DNA of 64,000 bases from Lineus longissimus (lineage: Eukaryota > Nemertea > Pilidiophora > Heteronemertea > Lineidae), in NCBI RefSeq assembly GCF_910592395.1, contig NC_088315.1, positions 10,544,501-10,608,500 on the forward strand, in the 5' to 3' direction. Below, piece by piece: positions 34,301 to 45,779 of the stretch. Both the position numbers and the translations under genes were made by a program. Numbering within the stretch: position 1 is the first letter of the stretch; each line of letters begins with the position of its first letter. Below the pieces are notes generated by a model, which made no database searches, was not told where the DNA came from, and saw only the letters and a program-made list of their open reading frames with translations.

Positions 34301-36325
34301 GAAAGACGTTGATTACCAGATTCTCGTCCCCACCAAGCGCAACATATTGAAAAAAGTGGCGTCATACTATGACATATTTGGAATGATATCCGGTGTAACC
34401 GTGCGTCCTAGAATGCTTCTACAAAAACTATGGCTGTTCGATTTAGATTGGGATTCGTATGTGCTCGCTCATGGCTCACACCATTGAAACAATCCAGTAT
34501 TCCAAGAAAGGAATTACAAGCAATGCTGCTTCTTAGTCGATTGGTGGTTACTGTTCGCGATGCGCTACGTCTTGAAATCGAGTCTGTGAAACTTTGGACC
34601 GGCAGTAAAACGGTTATAAGTTGGCTCCAAGGACATTCGAAGGCCTTTCGATCATACGTCGCCTGCCGAGTTGGTGAAGTCACCCAGAACTTTGATCCGG
34701 TCACAGAAATCGCCTTTGTACCTACTGACGAAAATGTCATCGATCTGGTATCGCGTGGTGGAACTGTAGACCAAATGAGAAATGTGATCGCGAGTCCAGC
34801 ATTCCTCCGCAAATCGCCGTCAGAATGGCCCAGCGCTCCAAAACTGAAAATGAACTCTGATGATGCTGAACTGAAAAAGTTCCATGTGCGCAATGCCAAA
34901 GTCCTTGCTCTGAAACTAGTCGCTGACTTTCCGGAACAACCCATCTTGAATCCCATCGATTACTCAAGTTGGACACCTCTTACTATGGTAACAGCAAGGA
35001 TTCTGTCGTTGTCCAAATTACCGAAAAATCAATGGCTCAGTCGTCTCACAGAGACAGTCGCAAAGTTTCCTACCTTGGCGAGAATCAAGGAAGCAGAACT
35101 CTATTGGATCAGATATGCCCAGCGAGATCTGAACTTTACTGATCACAACCTTCGGAAACTCAACCCAATTCTCGATGAGAAACAACAAGTGTATCGCGTT
35201 GGAGCCCGTCTAGATCGAGCTCCTGTCTCTTACGACATGCGTCATCCATACTTACTGCCTAGAAGGAATCGCATCTCGCTCCTGATTGCGCATGAAAAAC
35301 ATCGCTATGCTCTCCATGGTGGACAATTACGCACAGTTACTGAGATTCGAAGGTCCTATTGGATCATTGGGGACATGAAACTCGCTAGTGCTATCATAAA
35401 AGACTGTAAAATATGCATCAGGAACAATGCTCAGGCTCTTCAGACTCTGATGGCCGATTTACCGCTATGCAGGTTGAAACCATTCACCCCAGCATTCTTC
35501 ACAACCTTTGTGGATTATCTAGGTCCTATCAATGTGAAACTGAACAGAAACACTGTAAGTCGAGGTTATGGTGCTTTGTTTACCTGCGCTGTCGTCCGTG
35601 CTGTGCACGTAACCTGTGTTCAGGACCTGACCACAGAAGCATTTCTGATGGAACTTGATCACTTTGTAGCTATCCGTGGAGCTCCTGCCCATATGCGTAG
35701 TGACAATGCAACTTGCTTCCGAGGAGCGGACAATACGATCAACGATCTGAACTTGAAATTTGACAAAGAGAAAATCTTGGCAGCTAGCACCAGGTTCAAG
35801 ATTGACTGGAAATTTGGTCCTGGTGATGGGCCCCATCACCAGGGGGCTGTCGAAAGAATGGTTCAAGAGGTGAAAAAGGGCATGCGACATATGGTCCATG
35901 CTGATAAGTTGACATTCGTCGAGTGGGAAACTGTATTTTCACAGATTTCTGCATTGATTAACAGCCGTCCGATCAGTGCAGTTGCATCATCGCCACTGGA
36001 CGAACCCCCGCTGACACCCAATCACTTCCTGATTGGACGTGGAGATTTGTTGTCGCCCGAAGTCCCATGTGAGGATTACATTGGAGATCTTCACAAACGT
36101 CGTGCTCTGTGCCGTAAACTAGTTGACAATTTCTGGTGTAGGTGGATGGTCAACATCCATAAACTATCTGCTCGCTACAAATGGTCTGAGGCTAGGGAAA
36201 ACCTCAGAATAGGTGACGTTGTTCTAGTCATCGATGACAAAATCAAACGGCCGAGGTTGAAAAAGTATTCCCAGGAGAGGACAATTTTGTTCGAGTTGTC
36301 GACGTCAGAATCCCCTCAGGACTGA
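31345..36325 (+). pseudogene. BEL2 gag-pol relic
   Basis: From the ATG at 31,345 the frame runs through gag with in-frame stops at 31,648 (TAA) and 33,664 (TGA), then further stops in RT near 33,865, 33,922 and 34,099. Visible domains in order are: gag (about 31,760-32,290), Cys/His clusters (about 32,500-32,720), aspartic protease (Leu-Leu-Asp-Ser-Gly-Ser near 32,940), RT start (near 33,750), RT motif with Ala-Asp-Val-Ser (near 33,935) and YVDD-type active site (near 34,168). A frame change and a deletion that removes the start of RNase H lie near 34,260-34,490. The part at 34,430-36,325 is open. It has an H2C2 zinc domain (about 35,290-35,425) and an integrase core with Asp near 35,515, Asp near 35,700 and Glu near 35,855. 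It ends prematurely through a small frameshift near 36,270. Confidence 0.93.
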
Positions 36326-36803
36326 TCTTGAAACGTCCGGTTACTAAATTGGTTCTCCTTATGAGTAGACTTGAGAGAACAGACTTAAATGATACCGAGT
36401 AACAAGTGTGTGAAAGGACAGAACTCTAGACGTGAAAGTGTAAAAATTCACGATATTCCGCGAAACTGACACTTTAAACTTTAGAAATCTCATGAAAATC
36501 ATCAATCATGCAGTAAGACAGTGCTTGAGGGAGAATAACCCCAGTCTTACGTGCGTCAGGAATGGGTAGTCTACCCCAGACCTGAGTTAGAGTAATTTTG
36601 ATTCAAAGGTGTTTTTAAGTGTTATTTTCAAGTTATTTGATATTACAGGTTTTAATGTTCATATTTACTGCTAAAACTGGTAACAGCAGTTGGTTAGGTT
36701 CAAGTGAATCATTTTGAGTATTTCTTGAAATTTGTTATTCAGATCAGAAAAGGTTTAACATTTCCTTTACAAGGCTAACTTGAAATTAAGAACTACATTT
36801 GTA
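36326..36803 (+). other. BEL2 3' untranslated region, first part
   Basis: No coding sequence after a short out-of-frame continuation of the integrase C-terminus. Together with 39,483-39,968 this forms the noncoding 3' part of BEL2, split by tandem TA-elements. The insertion site is the TA at 36,802-36,803. Confidence 0.55.
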
Positions 36804-37972
36804 ACTCACACAACGTAGTGAGTGTAATGGTTACGTGTGTATATAAAGTGTAAACAAAATTCATATATCCATCATGTCCATCGAATCTGAAAAAATTTGT
36901 GCAGACCCATGACAGTTCCGGTTCCGGTACAGTTTGTTGCATTCCATACGGGCCGCGCTTGCCGATCCTGCTTTCACGACGCACCGCAACCACAGTTACC
37001 ATGATTCCCGTTGTTGACGCAATTATTTCATAACGTCATGAGCCATTGACCAATCACGCAAGTAGATTTATTCACACCGGCGCCACTGTCTTGAAGTGTA
37101 TCTAAAAATCGTCTGCTAGAACATACAGGACAACAACCGTTCGTTGGCGGAGACAGTTGTGACATTTCATTGCAGACGAAGTAAACGTCCTCTTCTTCTC
37201 GATTTACGTACTTTACTTCAAAAAGTCAGTTTTAACACTACTGCACAAATATAGAGTGGTCTTAAAGTTCCATTTGGATAGAGATTTGACGGACTGATTT
37301 GGAAATTCATTCCAACCATGCAACTGTTTCAGAAATGAGAAAAAGCTCCAGGGTGTCATGACATGCATGATGTGTCTTGCCTCTGCATTTTTGTACTCAG
37401 ACATGTCAGAGGGCTTTCAACTTTCATATCATTGAAGAAATAATTCATTCCAATCTACAAGTATATCAATCACATCATTTATTTAAAAATCGTCTGCTAG
37501 AACATACAGGACGACGTCGGTGGAGACAGTTGTGACATTTCAATTTTCATTGCATAGAGATTTGACAGACTGATTTGGAAATTCATTCCAGCCATGCAAC
37601 TGTTTCAGAAATGAGAAAAAGCTCCTGTGTGTCATGACATGCATTCAATTATTAACTTACCACAAAGAGCTGCTTCTGTCAGCAGATATGAGACAGCTAC
37701 CGGGGCGGGGACTATTTCTTTATGGGGCCTTATTGTTCAGCGTCTCCAAGGAATTCTATTTTTAGAGTCCAATGGGGGGGGGGGGGGTTGGGGGGGGCCT
37801 TCCCCCCCCCCAATGTACTGACTAAAACCTGTCACTTTCAGAGAACGGGGGAGGGGGTTTGGGGGACTCATCCCCCAATGTACTGGCTAAATATGTCAGA
37901 AGGACGGGGGTTTGGGGGGCTCCCCCATGTCAAACAGTTGTGTGAGTTCACTAGAGATTGCTCTTTACATAT
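36804..37972 (+). mobile_element. TA-flanked MITE, family 2 (copy 1)
   Basis: This noncoding 1,169-base unit begins ACTCACACAACGTAG after TA (36,802-36,803) and ends CTCTTTACATAT before TA (37,973-37,974). The first 450 bases or so are repeated at the start of the next unit (37,975), and the last 310 bases or so (37,661-37,972) at its end. Within it, about 95 bases are duplicated (37,279-37,371 and 37,554-37,650). The right third carries three G-run/C-run hairpin modules. The terminal CTTTACATAT is shared with MITE family 1, which suggests related ends. Confidence 0.6.
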
Positions 37973-37974
37973 TA

Positions 37975-39480
37975 ACTCACACAACGTAGTGAGTGTAATG
38001 GTTACGTATGTATATAAAGTGTAAACAAAATTCATATATCCATCATGTCCATCGAATCTGAAAAAATTTGTGCAGACCCATGATAATTCTGGTTCCGGTA
38101 CAGTTTGTCGCATTCCATACGGACCGCGCGTTGGCCGATCCTGCATTCACGACGCACCGCAACCACAGTTACCACGTCGGATGTGATTCCCATTGTTTCC
38201 TTCCTCGTGTCGCAATTATTTCATGACGTCATGAGCCATTGACCATTCACACAAGTAGATTTATTCACACCGGCGCCACTGAAGTGCGGGTGTGGGACAT
38301 CATGTATTTAAAAATCGTCTGCTAGGACATACAGGACAACGTCGGCGGAGACAGTTGTGACATTTCATTGCAGACAAAGCAAACGTCCTCTTCTTCTCGA
38401 TTTACGTACTTTACTTCAAAAAAAATCAGTTTTAACACTACTAAATCCAGATCCAGTCACGTGATTTCTAGTAACTGCCAAACTCGACCCAGTCCCGGAA
38501 CTGTGAAGTAATGATGTAGGTCACGTGGTCAGAGTGCAGGAGTTCCCGTACCGCCTGGCTATCCGATTTAGCATATACCGTTCCGGAACGACATCAGCGC
38601 CTCTAGTGTCAAGATCGTAAATTTGCCATTCTTGATTTTGGCGCGAAACGAATAAAAAAAAACGCGTTAACTCTTTCAGTGCCCAGGATTTGGGCATTTT
38701 TGGGCATTGTCACTACCCAAAATCTCACAAAAATAATTGAGATACACTCATCAAAATTCTTCAAAACCTTTGTCTTTACCTCCTGTTTCAATAAAACAGC
38801 AGTAATAAGTAGGGGCATACTAGGATTATGTTCTAAATTTTTTTGAGGGAGTGGTATTTTTGGCCGATTTTCACCATTTTTCACCTAAAATGAGGGGTGG
38901 CAAACCCCACCCCACCCTCTCAGTCGAAAAAATTATTCAATTTGGACGCCCCAGGCCAGAGAAACCATATGAACCACATTTGAGTAGCTGGGGACATCTG
39001 GTGTCGTCTGGAGGAACTAAAATACCTTAATATTTAGGACGTACATGTACGTCCTTGGCACTGAAAGAGTTAAAACAATTAAGAATATATCAGCTACAAA
39101 AATTCGTTATTAAGTAACTGGTGAAGAAACATACACAAATATCTAGGCTAGCAGCTGGAAAATTCAATTATTATTTCACCACAAAGAGCTGCTTCTGTCC
39201 GCAGATATGAGAGAGCTACCGGGGCGGGGACTATTTCTTTATGGGGCCTTATTGTATTGTTCAGCGTCTCCAAGGAATTCTATTTTTAGAGTCCAATAGG
39301 GGGGGGGGGGGTCTTCCCCCAATGTACTGACTAAAACCTGTCACTTTCAGAGAACGGGGGAGGGGGTTTGGGGGACTCATCCCCCAATGTACTGGCTAAA
39401 TATGTCAGAAGGACGGGGGTTTGGGGGGCTCCCCACGTCAAACAGTTGTGTGAGTTCACTAGAGCTTGTTCTTTACATAT
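37975..39480 (+). mobile_element. TA-flanked MITE, family 2 (copy 2), interrupted by a piggyBac-type MITE
   Basis: The 1,506-base unit sits directly after copy 1, separated only by a TA, and is followed by TA at 39,481-39,482. Its ends match copy 1 in direct orientation. Its middle differs and contains a TTAA-flanked MITE (38,667-39,073). Two tandem copies sharing a central TA suggest that one element inserted into the TA bordering the other, or a local duplication. Confidence 0.6.
38667..39073. mobile_element. PiggyBac-type MITE
   Basis: The element has TTAA at both ends (38,667-38,670 and 39,070-39,073) and inverted termini CTCTTTCAGTGCC and GGCACTGAAAGAG. TTAA target use with short terminal inverted repeats is the hallmark of piggyBac-class elements. 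It has no coding capacity and is nested in MITE family 2 copy 2. Confidence 0.8.
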
Positions 39481-39482
39481 TA

Positions 39483-39968
39483 TGGTTAAGCTTGAGATAG
39501 TTGAATTCTATGGTGAAAGTCTATATGTTGATGTAGTCAATTTAAGGTTTAGCATTGGTTTCAGATTTACACTGTGTTGAAAGTTTGAGTGTAGTGTTAT
39601 CTGGTGAAATTTTAGTGTTGCCTTGAGTTGCAAAACTGTGGTTGAATTAAGGTTACTGTCAATGTTTGGTTCTAAATTGAACTAGCGAAGTTAACTCATT
39701 TCAAGTTTTTAAAGTTTTAGAGTTAAGCATTATGTTATATAGTGATTTTGGATTTGTTAGAATCATTGTGGGTTTGTACTTACTAGTACTTCCAAAGATT
39801 GGAAGATGGACTATCAAATTCATAGTTAAACAAGATTATGTTTGTAAACAGTGAAACGTTATCCGAACTGAAATTAGTGATACTGCCGTTAGGGGTGAAA
39901 ATATCACTTCATTTGGACTATCAGCTCTCAGTAGTAAGGACATGCCTGTCCAATGGTGTCCCCTGGGA
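39483..39968 (+). other. BEL2 3' untranslated region, second part
   Basis: About 490 AT-rich noncoding bases that resemble 36,326-36,803 in composition and lead directly into the 3' LTR. The bases before the LTR (CCCCTGGGA) are not a good polypurine tract. Confidence 0.5.
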
Positions 39969-41278
39969 TGTTATGAGAAGTCATTGTGTTAATGTCACAA
40001 CCTTTTGCCGAAGACACTTTTCGTCTTCCGCGCTTGCCGGAAAAAACTACGACACCAACGAATGAACGAAGTCCAACACGATTTGGGAAATTTTTTATTT
40101 CCTACTTGTACGCTTGTAAATCCTCTTTTAAAGTGAATAATATGTAAAGTCAAGGACTTAGTGATCCCCCCTTTAGGTCGGGGGAGCTCCCCCGAACCCC
40201 CCTACGAGCATATGTTAAGTGCAAGCTCTAACAACTACAGCTGTTACAATGGGGGGACACCCCCCAAACCCCCCTCCGTCGACATAGGTTTTTACCAGTG
40301 CGTTGGGGGGAAGCTCCCCCCAAACCCCCCCGGTGGACAGTCAACTAGCCTTTCTGTGTCATACTGCTGGGGGGGGGGGGGGGGGGTGCGATGGGACCAT
40401 CCATATAGTTCCTTCCGACACATTTTTGTTTTGGTAATGTAATACATTGTGATTGTCCTTATTCACGGGAATCGGGCGTTTCCAGTGATATACGACACAA
40501 ATAGGTTGTCCTCATGCATTCACTTTGGAAACGCATTTTAAAATAGATGTTACGTCCTGTTAATGGGGCACGTCATCATCGCGTACATTTGGGAAAAACT
40601 CCCTAACGAGACCGGAGCAGACGGCTGAAAGTAGTTTAATTATTGGCCGCTAGGGTGCAGAATGTCGCTCACCCAAATTTTTCACGTAACTTTTGCTAAA
40701 TAGAGCTAGTTCTCGTTTGTGATTCATTTTGATACTTCAGATTTGGGCAGAAGACCAATATAACTTAGTCGTCAGTGTGGTTTTAAGCTGGAAAAACGTA
40801 TTTGTTTTTCTTAAAGTGCCTTTTTTGACGGGTGTGTGCGATTGTTTTGTTTTTATGTCACGTGACCTCGATCATGTCGACACAAAATTGAAATAAACCA
40901 CCCTTTTCTGTCATTATTTAGGACGGATATTTCTCTGATAAAAATATTAATATAATTGGCCAATTTCTTAGGCATATGATGTAGCGAATTCCCATGAAGA
41001 TTTAAATTAATTTCAACCAATGGGATAGCAACCACCACCGGAAGATCGCGGAGAAATCGGTAAACTCAACGGAGTTAATTCAGAAAAATACCAAAAAAAA
41101 TTGTTTGTAGGATATACAATGGTTACTCTCTTTATTTCTCATTATTCATTTACATTATCTACTCCCGCACACACGTGTATCTTAAGAGCCCCTCCTAAAG
41201 GGGGTCTTATAAACGAAAAAGGATATCTACGAGTTATCACGTTTATTCTCCCAATCGTGGCCGATCAAATACACAACA
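39969..41278 (+). repeat. BEL2 3' LTR, split by a MITE
   Basis: The 240 LTR bases lie at 39,969-40,139 and 41,210-41,278, interrupted by a MITE plus a duplicated TA. The outer flank GCTCA (41,279-41,283) completes the target duplication. Confidence 0.94.
40140..41207 (-). mobile_element. TA-flanked MITE, family 1 (copy 2), in the 3' LTR TATA motif
   Basis: A 1,068-base reverse-orientation relative of 11,430-12,492. The intact 5' LTR of BEL2 shows the target was GAATATAAACG, and here the element splits it with a TA duplication (40,138-40,139 and 41,208-41,209). It carries G-run hairpins near 40,184, 40,250 and 40,305 and a GGTCACGTGACAT landmark near 40,858 on the other strand. It is noncoding. 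Confidence 0.85.
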
Positions 41279-41976
41279 GCTCATTTATCTTTTTGAACTG
41301 AATAAGACAATCTACTTGAATTTGGACACGCTATATAGAATGAGAAACCCATTGATATTGAAATATGCTTGGACTTCACTGCTAATACCCTAGAGGCTGG
41401 AAGTGGGACGGGCCGCACCGACCAGGTAGTTTACAACCATCCTGGCCACACATAAAAAAAGTTCTTCTAAAATATGGATTTGATGAATCACAGAAGTGGA
41501 ACGAAAGCACATGACTAGCAATGGACAAAATGTACACGAAATGCCCATGCCATTTTTATGAAATTCAATTTAGGACCTTCACAGAAAAAAACTATGCTTT
41601 AGAATTAGGTTACAAAATAAACGGCAATCTTATATTTCAAATGATTCACACCAATCTTCCAAAATAAAAAGAATGAACGTGTAAGAAGAAGATATTTGGG
41701 AGCACAGAATACAAACGGCAGGGCCGCCATGTTCGAAATTTGTTTGGTTGGGGTGCTCGATCTCTATGAGGTAATCGGTATGTAACTGGGCCAAAGCGTA
41801 ACAACAGCCCCCGCATTCTCTCCAGTGTTACATCACATATTTTGGCTTTCAGTTTAAATAGGGACAATAATACAGGGTTATCCAATCGCATTGTCTGGCC
41901 AAATGATAAACTGTTAAGTTTGAACAAATGACTGGAACAAAATAATGAACGTTACTAAAAAAGGTTTATTGCTGAA

Positions 41977-41987
41977 TCATTCACCAC

Positions 41988-42039
<52 letters not shown>

Positions 42040-42045
42040 ACCACC

Positions 42046-42076
<31 letters not shown>

Positions 42077-42141
42077 CCATCACCACCACCACCACCACCA
42101 CCACCACCACCAACACCACCACCACCACCACCACCACCACC

Positions 42142-42199
<58 letters not shown>

Positions 42200-43342
42200 C
42201 CACCACCACCACCACCGACACCACCACCACCACCACCACCACCGTCATCATCATCTACATCCGATTCAAACATCAACTCATTGTCGTCAACATCCTTTAT
42301 CAGTTCGTCATTTAATGGAGGCGGGATCACTGCGCCCCCACTACCGTCAGGAAGAAGCCCGCTCAGCCACCATCTACTGTCGATCACTCGTTCGGCCAAT
42401 ATTTCCCAACCGAGACTGATCATACGGACTACTTCCTGGCGGGAAATCGGATGACAGTGTCCTTCCTCATGAGCATGCCAAAATTCCCATACTTTCCATA
42501 AGGACTTGAGGTGGCTCTCAAAATTGCGGTTAAACGTTACGTCCGAAGGCTGGAGAAGGGAGGAGGGAGTCATGTCTATTCGCTCGTGGGATTTCGTGAC
42601 GGGACTAGGTGATGCCGATGGGCCGGGTATTGATCTACGATGAGGAGAAGTTGGTTTTCTATCTCTGGCAAAACTACTGAAAAAGACAGAAAAAAAACGA
42701 AACTTTGTTTTTGGTGATTGACTATTAAATCGCATCAGAAGCGAGGCGCAGACAGAGTTATACGGGTATCTCATTTCTGCGTTTTTGGTGCAGCCGTATT
42801 CAGACACAAAACAAAACGTTCCTGTGTGTGCTTGCATACGCCTCGCCACCTGGTATGACGTGATCGCTTCGGCTGTCTCAAGCAAAGTGACGTTGCTTAT
42901 TCTCCGATGCATTCTTACGGATTAACTACAGGCACCTGGATCGAAACTATTCAAACAAAAATGTCGAAAATGCCACTGACTGAAAAAGCTCACAATGATA
43001 TTTTACTCCACTTGAGGGCAAACGTTTTCCGCCAATTCCTCACAAAAAATTGAGGTACCTTGTTCATCATGGCCATGCTGCCGAATTCTGCGTCGTTGTG
43101 TGCATCGATCACACCTTTCTGCCATTTCCTCGTATTCATCTACCCATCTAGAGAAATGCCGTGAGTGGATACGAAAATGGTTCGCAAATGAACGCATAGA
43201 CCGGGCATTGTCGATGCCTATCGCATGGTGCAGCCTAAAAAGTATCAACGTAGTCCAACCGCTGATTTAATCTGTAACCATGAAGATGCCTCCTTTCATA
43301 TCCTGCCTGCTCATCGTCCGCACAATCGTCATCATTGTTCAT
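41977..43342 (-). pseudogene. Pogo/Tigger-like DDE_1 transposase remnant (right copy)
   Basis: Counterpart of 9,247-10,649. The frame at 41,977-42,912 is longer than in the left arm because a stop is missing. It joins the upstream block, through the CTTTTTCAG acceptor-like site near 42,680, to the DDE_1-like C-terminal block with Ser-Leu-Leu-Gln-Pro-Ser-Asp and Trp-rich helices. The helix-turn-helix-like block lies at about 43,100-43,210 in another frame. Here the upstream frame ends in TAG exactly where the left copy has CAG. The same frame break in both arms means the gene was already broken, or is spliced at this AG. The tail is an Asp/Gly repeat of different length from the left copy. Confidence 0.45.
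41985..42255 (-). repeat. (CCA/TCA/GCC)n trinucleotide microsatellite
   Basis: About 270 bases. The first 45 or so are pure GCC units absent from most of the left copy, followed by blocks of CCA and TCA units. Block order and length differ from 10,351-10,645, showing independent slippage since duplication. Confidence 0.95.
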
Positions 43343-44989
43343 CGAAATCACCACACAAATCCAAAATGCAGAGCAAAAAGTTTATCCAAAGTAACCTCAT
43401 CTTGACAAATCGAACCACAAGCCACAATCTATACATTCTAGGCCTATATAAGCCTACTACACCACACGGTCCAACTGGTATTGCATTTTTTTATGTAACT
43501 TAGGCCTTTCTAAGACTTAAGCTTCCCCCATCAAAATAGGCCTACCACAGACTTTGTCATTATTTTGCCATGTTTCGTTGTGGGACAGGTAAAAGGAAAA
43601 ATAGAGTAGTTCAGTTCGAGATCAATGCGCGGTCTCACCATACTAGTTGAATGGTAATTTCCACTTAAAAATATCGTTCTTCTTGAAGTGTGAATTAGGT
43701 GTGTTTAAAATTAAGAAAATGATGAGGTTACAATCTAATTGGCTTACTAAATGTGGTTTTGAGGCTCTATTTAACCCGTCGTGGTGAAAAAGCTTATTCG
43801 CGGGTTAAAAGCCGTCAGAAATCACCCCCTAACTTCAGACCCCCCAAATCCTGAGATTATCATGCATAACGTGCAACGAAAATTTCATGGTTTAATTAAC
43901 AGGCTAGGATAGGTCTATTTGGCTGTGAAAACGTTTCTTCCTGGGTACCTCTCGGAAAAGGTTATGAGCATGTATAAAGTACCATTTCAAAGGGAAAAGG
44001 GCTTAAAACTTTATTACAGGTGCGTGACCAGCAGCACATACCCGGTCTTTAATATAATAAGAAAACTGCATGAGTGGCTGTGTTACAAGCAACAAGATCA
44101 CCAAATCTTTACCATTGTAACCAAAACAAATCTATCGTTGACTTTTTGACATATTGTATTCACGGTGCCTAGCTAATCGTTGCAAATGATTGGGTGGTGA
44201 AGAGCAGACGATCCAACTGTTGTAGAACAGAGTTGACTACGAAAAAGTTAAACTCAGGTGTTTTAGCATATTGACCAGGAGTTATTGATCTGTTAGATAA
44301 GAAATTGCGGATTCTCAAGAAATTATAAGGCATTGTTCAATTGCTTCAATTGTTCAATTTCTTTATCATGTTTATGAAAACATATTATATATATTTTTGA
44401 AGTGAATTCTGCTAAATTGATACAGACATACTGCGTGGTCGTACGTTAGTGGAGAACGTTTCGTAACCGCTGGTGTTAGATGACTGAAATTTGGTATGCT
44501 GATAGCTTTTTGAAATGTGCCCATAAGCATTTTTCATTTTTTCAATTTGACCGACTTTCTGGTCTCCTGGAGACCATACTGAAATAGCTTGAAGAACACC
44601 ATAATGAGGTCATGACATCATTAATGGACTTCGGAGTGGTAAATATAGATACAAGCAGATGCATTTGTTGACATGGACTTGGAATTTCTGTATTTGTCCT
44701 AACCTCTTCAAATTTGATTTGTAGACACCTTTAAGGCATCTCTACAATGTTGTCCAAGGTTTACGTCAATTTGACATACATGTCTGGGGTGAATAGGTCA
44801 AGATCATAAAGTCCTATTTAGGTCATATCACAACATCATTCTTTAAATGTATGTCATTAATTACTCTGATCATTATGACAAGAATAATATAGTGGCTGAA
44901 ATATTTGGCCTTGACCTAATTTCCACTGTCACAGAGGTCAATGTTTCTAGTATCTTAACGGTAACCATTATTCCTGTCACTTACCACAG
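43343..44989. other. Arm sequence without a recognisable gene
   Basis: Mirror of 7,411-9,246, about 190 bases shorter because of an indel near 44,160. Part of it (about 44,335-44,440) has a diverged relative at 53,692-53,795. I see no supported gene. Confidence 0.35.
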
Positions 44990-45779
44990 ATGACCACATG
45001 GCTCCTGACCATTTCATTCACCGAAACATGGAACCTTTAGTATGCAGGGATGCCCAGGTGTTGAAGTTGATAGTAAAGTGTTCAGTCTCCGATGTCGTCC
45101 ACAAAGAGGTGGACTTTGAGAGAAGTCTGTGCGCTGTACAGTCCAAAAACTTCTACCTGGATACCTTCCACCAAGTGTGACAAAATGTGGACTGTAATAG
45201 TATTCAACATTATTTAAAGACCGTTAGTCGTTTCTGATATCAAACATTAGGTAATGAGGATCAGGTTTACACTTACTCGGGTTCGTGACCTACTGGCCTA
45301 CTTAATGATCGTTCGAGCTACAATGTATATAAGCTAGTCGTGATTGGGATCAAACTTTTGCTTATCTTGGTTAAGTTTTTAAACTGACCTTCTCTCCTGA
45401 AGACATTTAGAGCCGATGAGGAGTTGGTTTGAACTGACCTACTTTCCTGATTTACTGACCTGCATAAGGGCTAATAGAGCTGCCACGTTTCCTTCACCTT
45501 AATTATTTTTGTCTTCCTTTCAGTGTCTCGATGGTGATGATAATTCGATTATCCTAGATGTTAAGGACGATTGCCGATTGACGATAGGACGATTGTCAAG
45601 ACACATTGCCCATCTTTGTGGCCCGACAACCTGAAAGTGATGATAGCTCCTACTGTTATGACACAGTTGATGCAATGGAGAACGCTATCATTGACACGGC
45701 TTGCCGCAGATCAAAGGATGAGACGACAACAAAAGTCAGTTACCAACAAGTGCTTGAAATGTTGCAAAGAAAACGATGA
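44990..45779 (+). pseudogene. Two-exon gene relic of unknown function (right copy)
   Basis: Putative exon 1 is 44,990-45,174, between a CCACAG acceptor and a CAA|GTGTGA donor. Putative exon 2 is 45,524-45,779, after a CTTCCTTTCAG acceptor. The junction is phase 0. Exon 2 carries the 22-base insertion (45,565-45,586) bracketed by GGACGATTG repeats that throws the downstream frame out. After it the most protein-like frame contains a Cys-Tyr-Asp-Thr-Val-Asp-Ala segment and ends Gln-Arg-Lys-Arg before TGA. The right copy keeps the GT donor lost in the left arm. No domain is recognised. Confidence 0.35.

Larger units (their letters stand above)
30897..41278 (+). mobile_element. BEL2: BEL/Pao retrotransposon with decayed coding region and nested insertions
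   Basis: This element lies on the plus strand between two 240-base LTRs (TGTT...AACA), with GCTCA duplicated at 30,892-30,896 and 41,279-41,283. The uninterrupted target is preserved in the left arm at 26,151-26,155. Its present length of 10,382 bases includes about 2.7 kb of tandem TA-elements (36,804-39,480) and a 1,068-base MITE in the 3' LTR (40,140-41,207). Without these and the TA repeats it would be about 6.6 kb, normal for BEL/Pao. The gag-pol frame carries several stops, a frameshift and a deletion, yet the LTRs are identical. No convincing TGG primer site or purine tract is seen. Confidence 0.92.
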
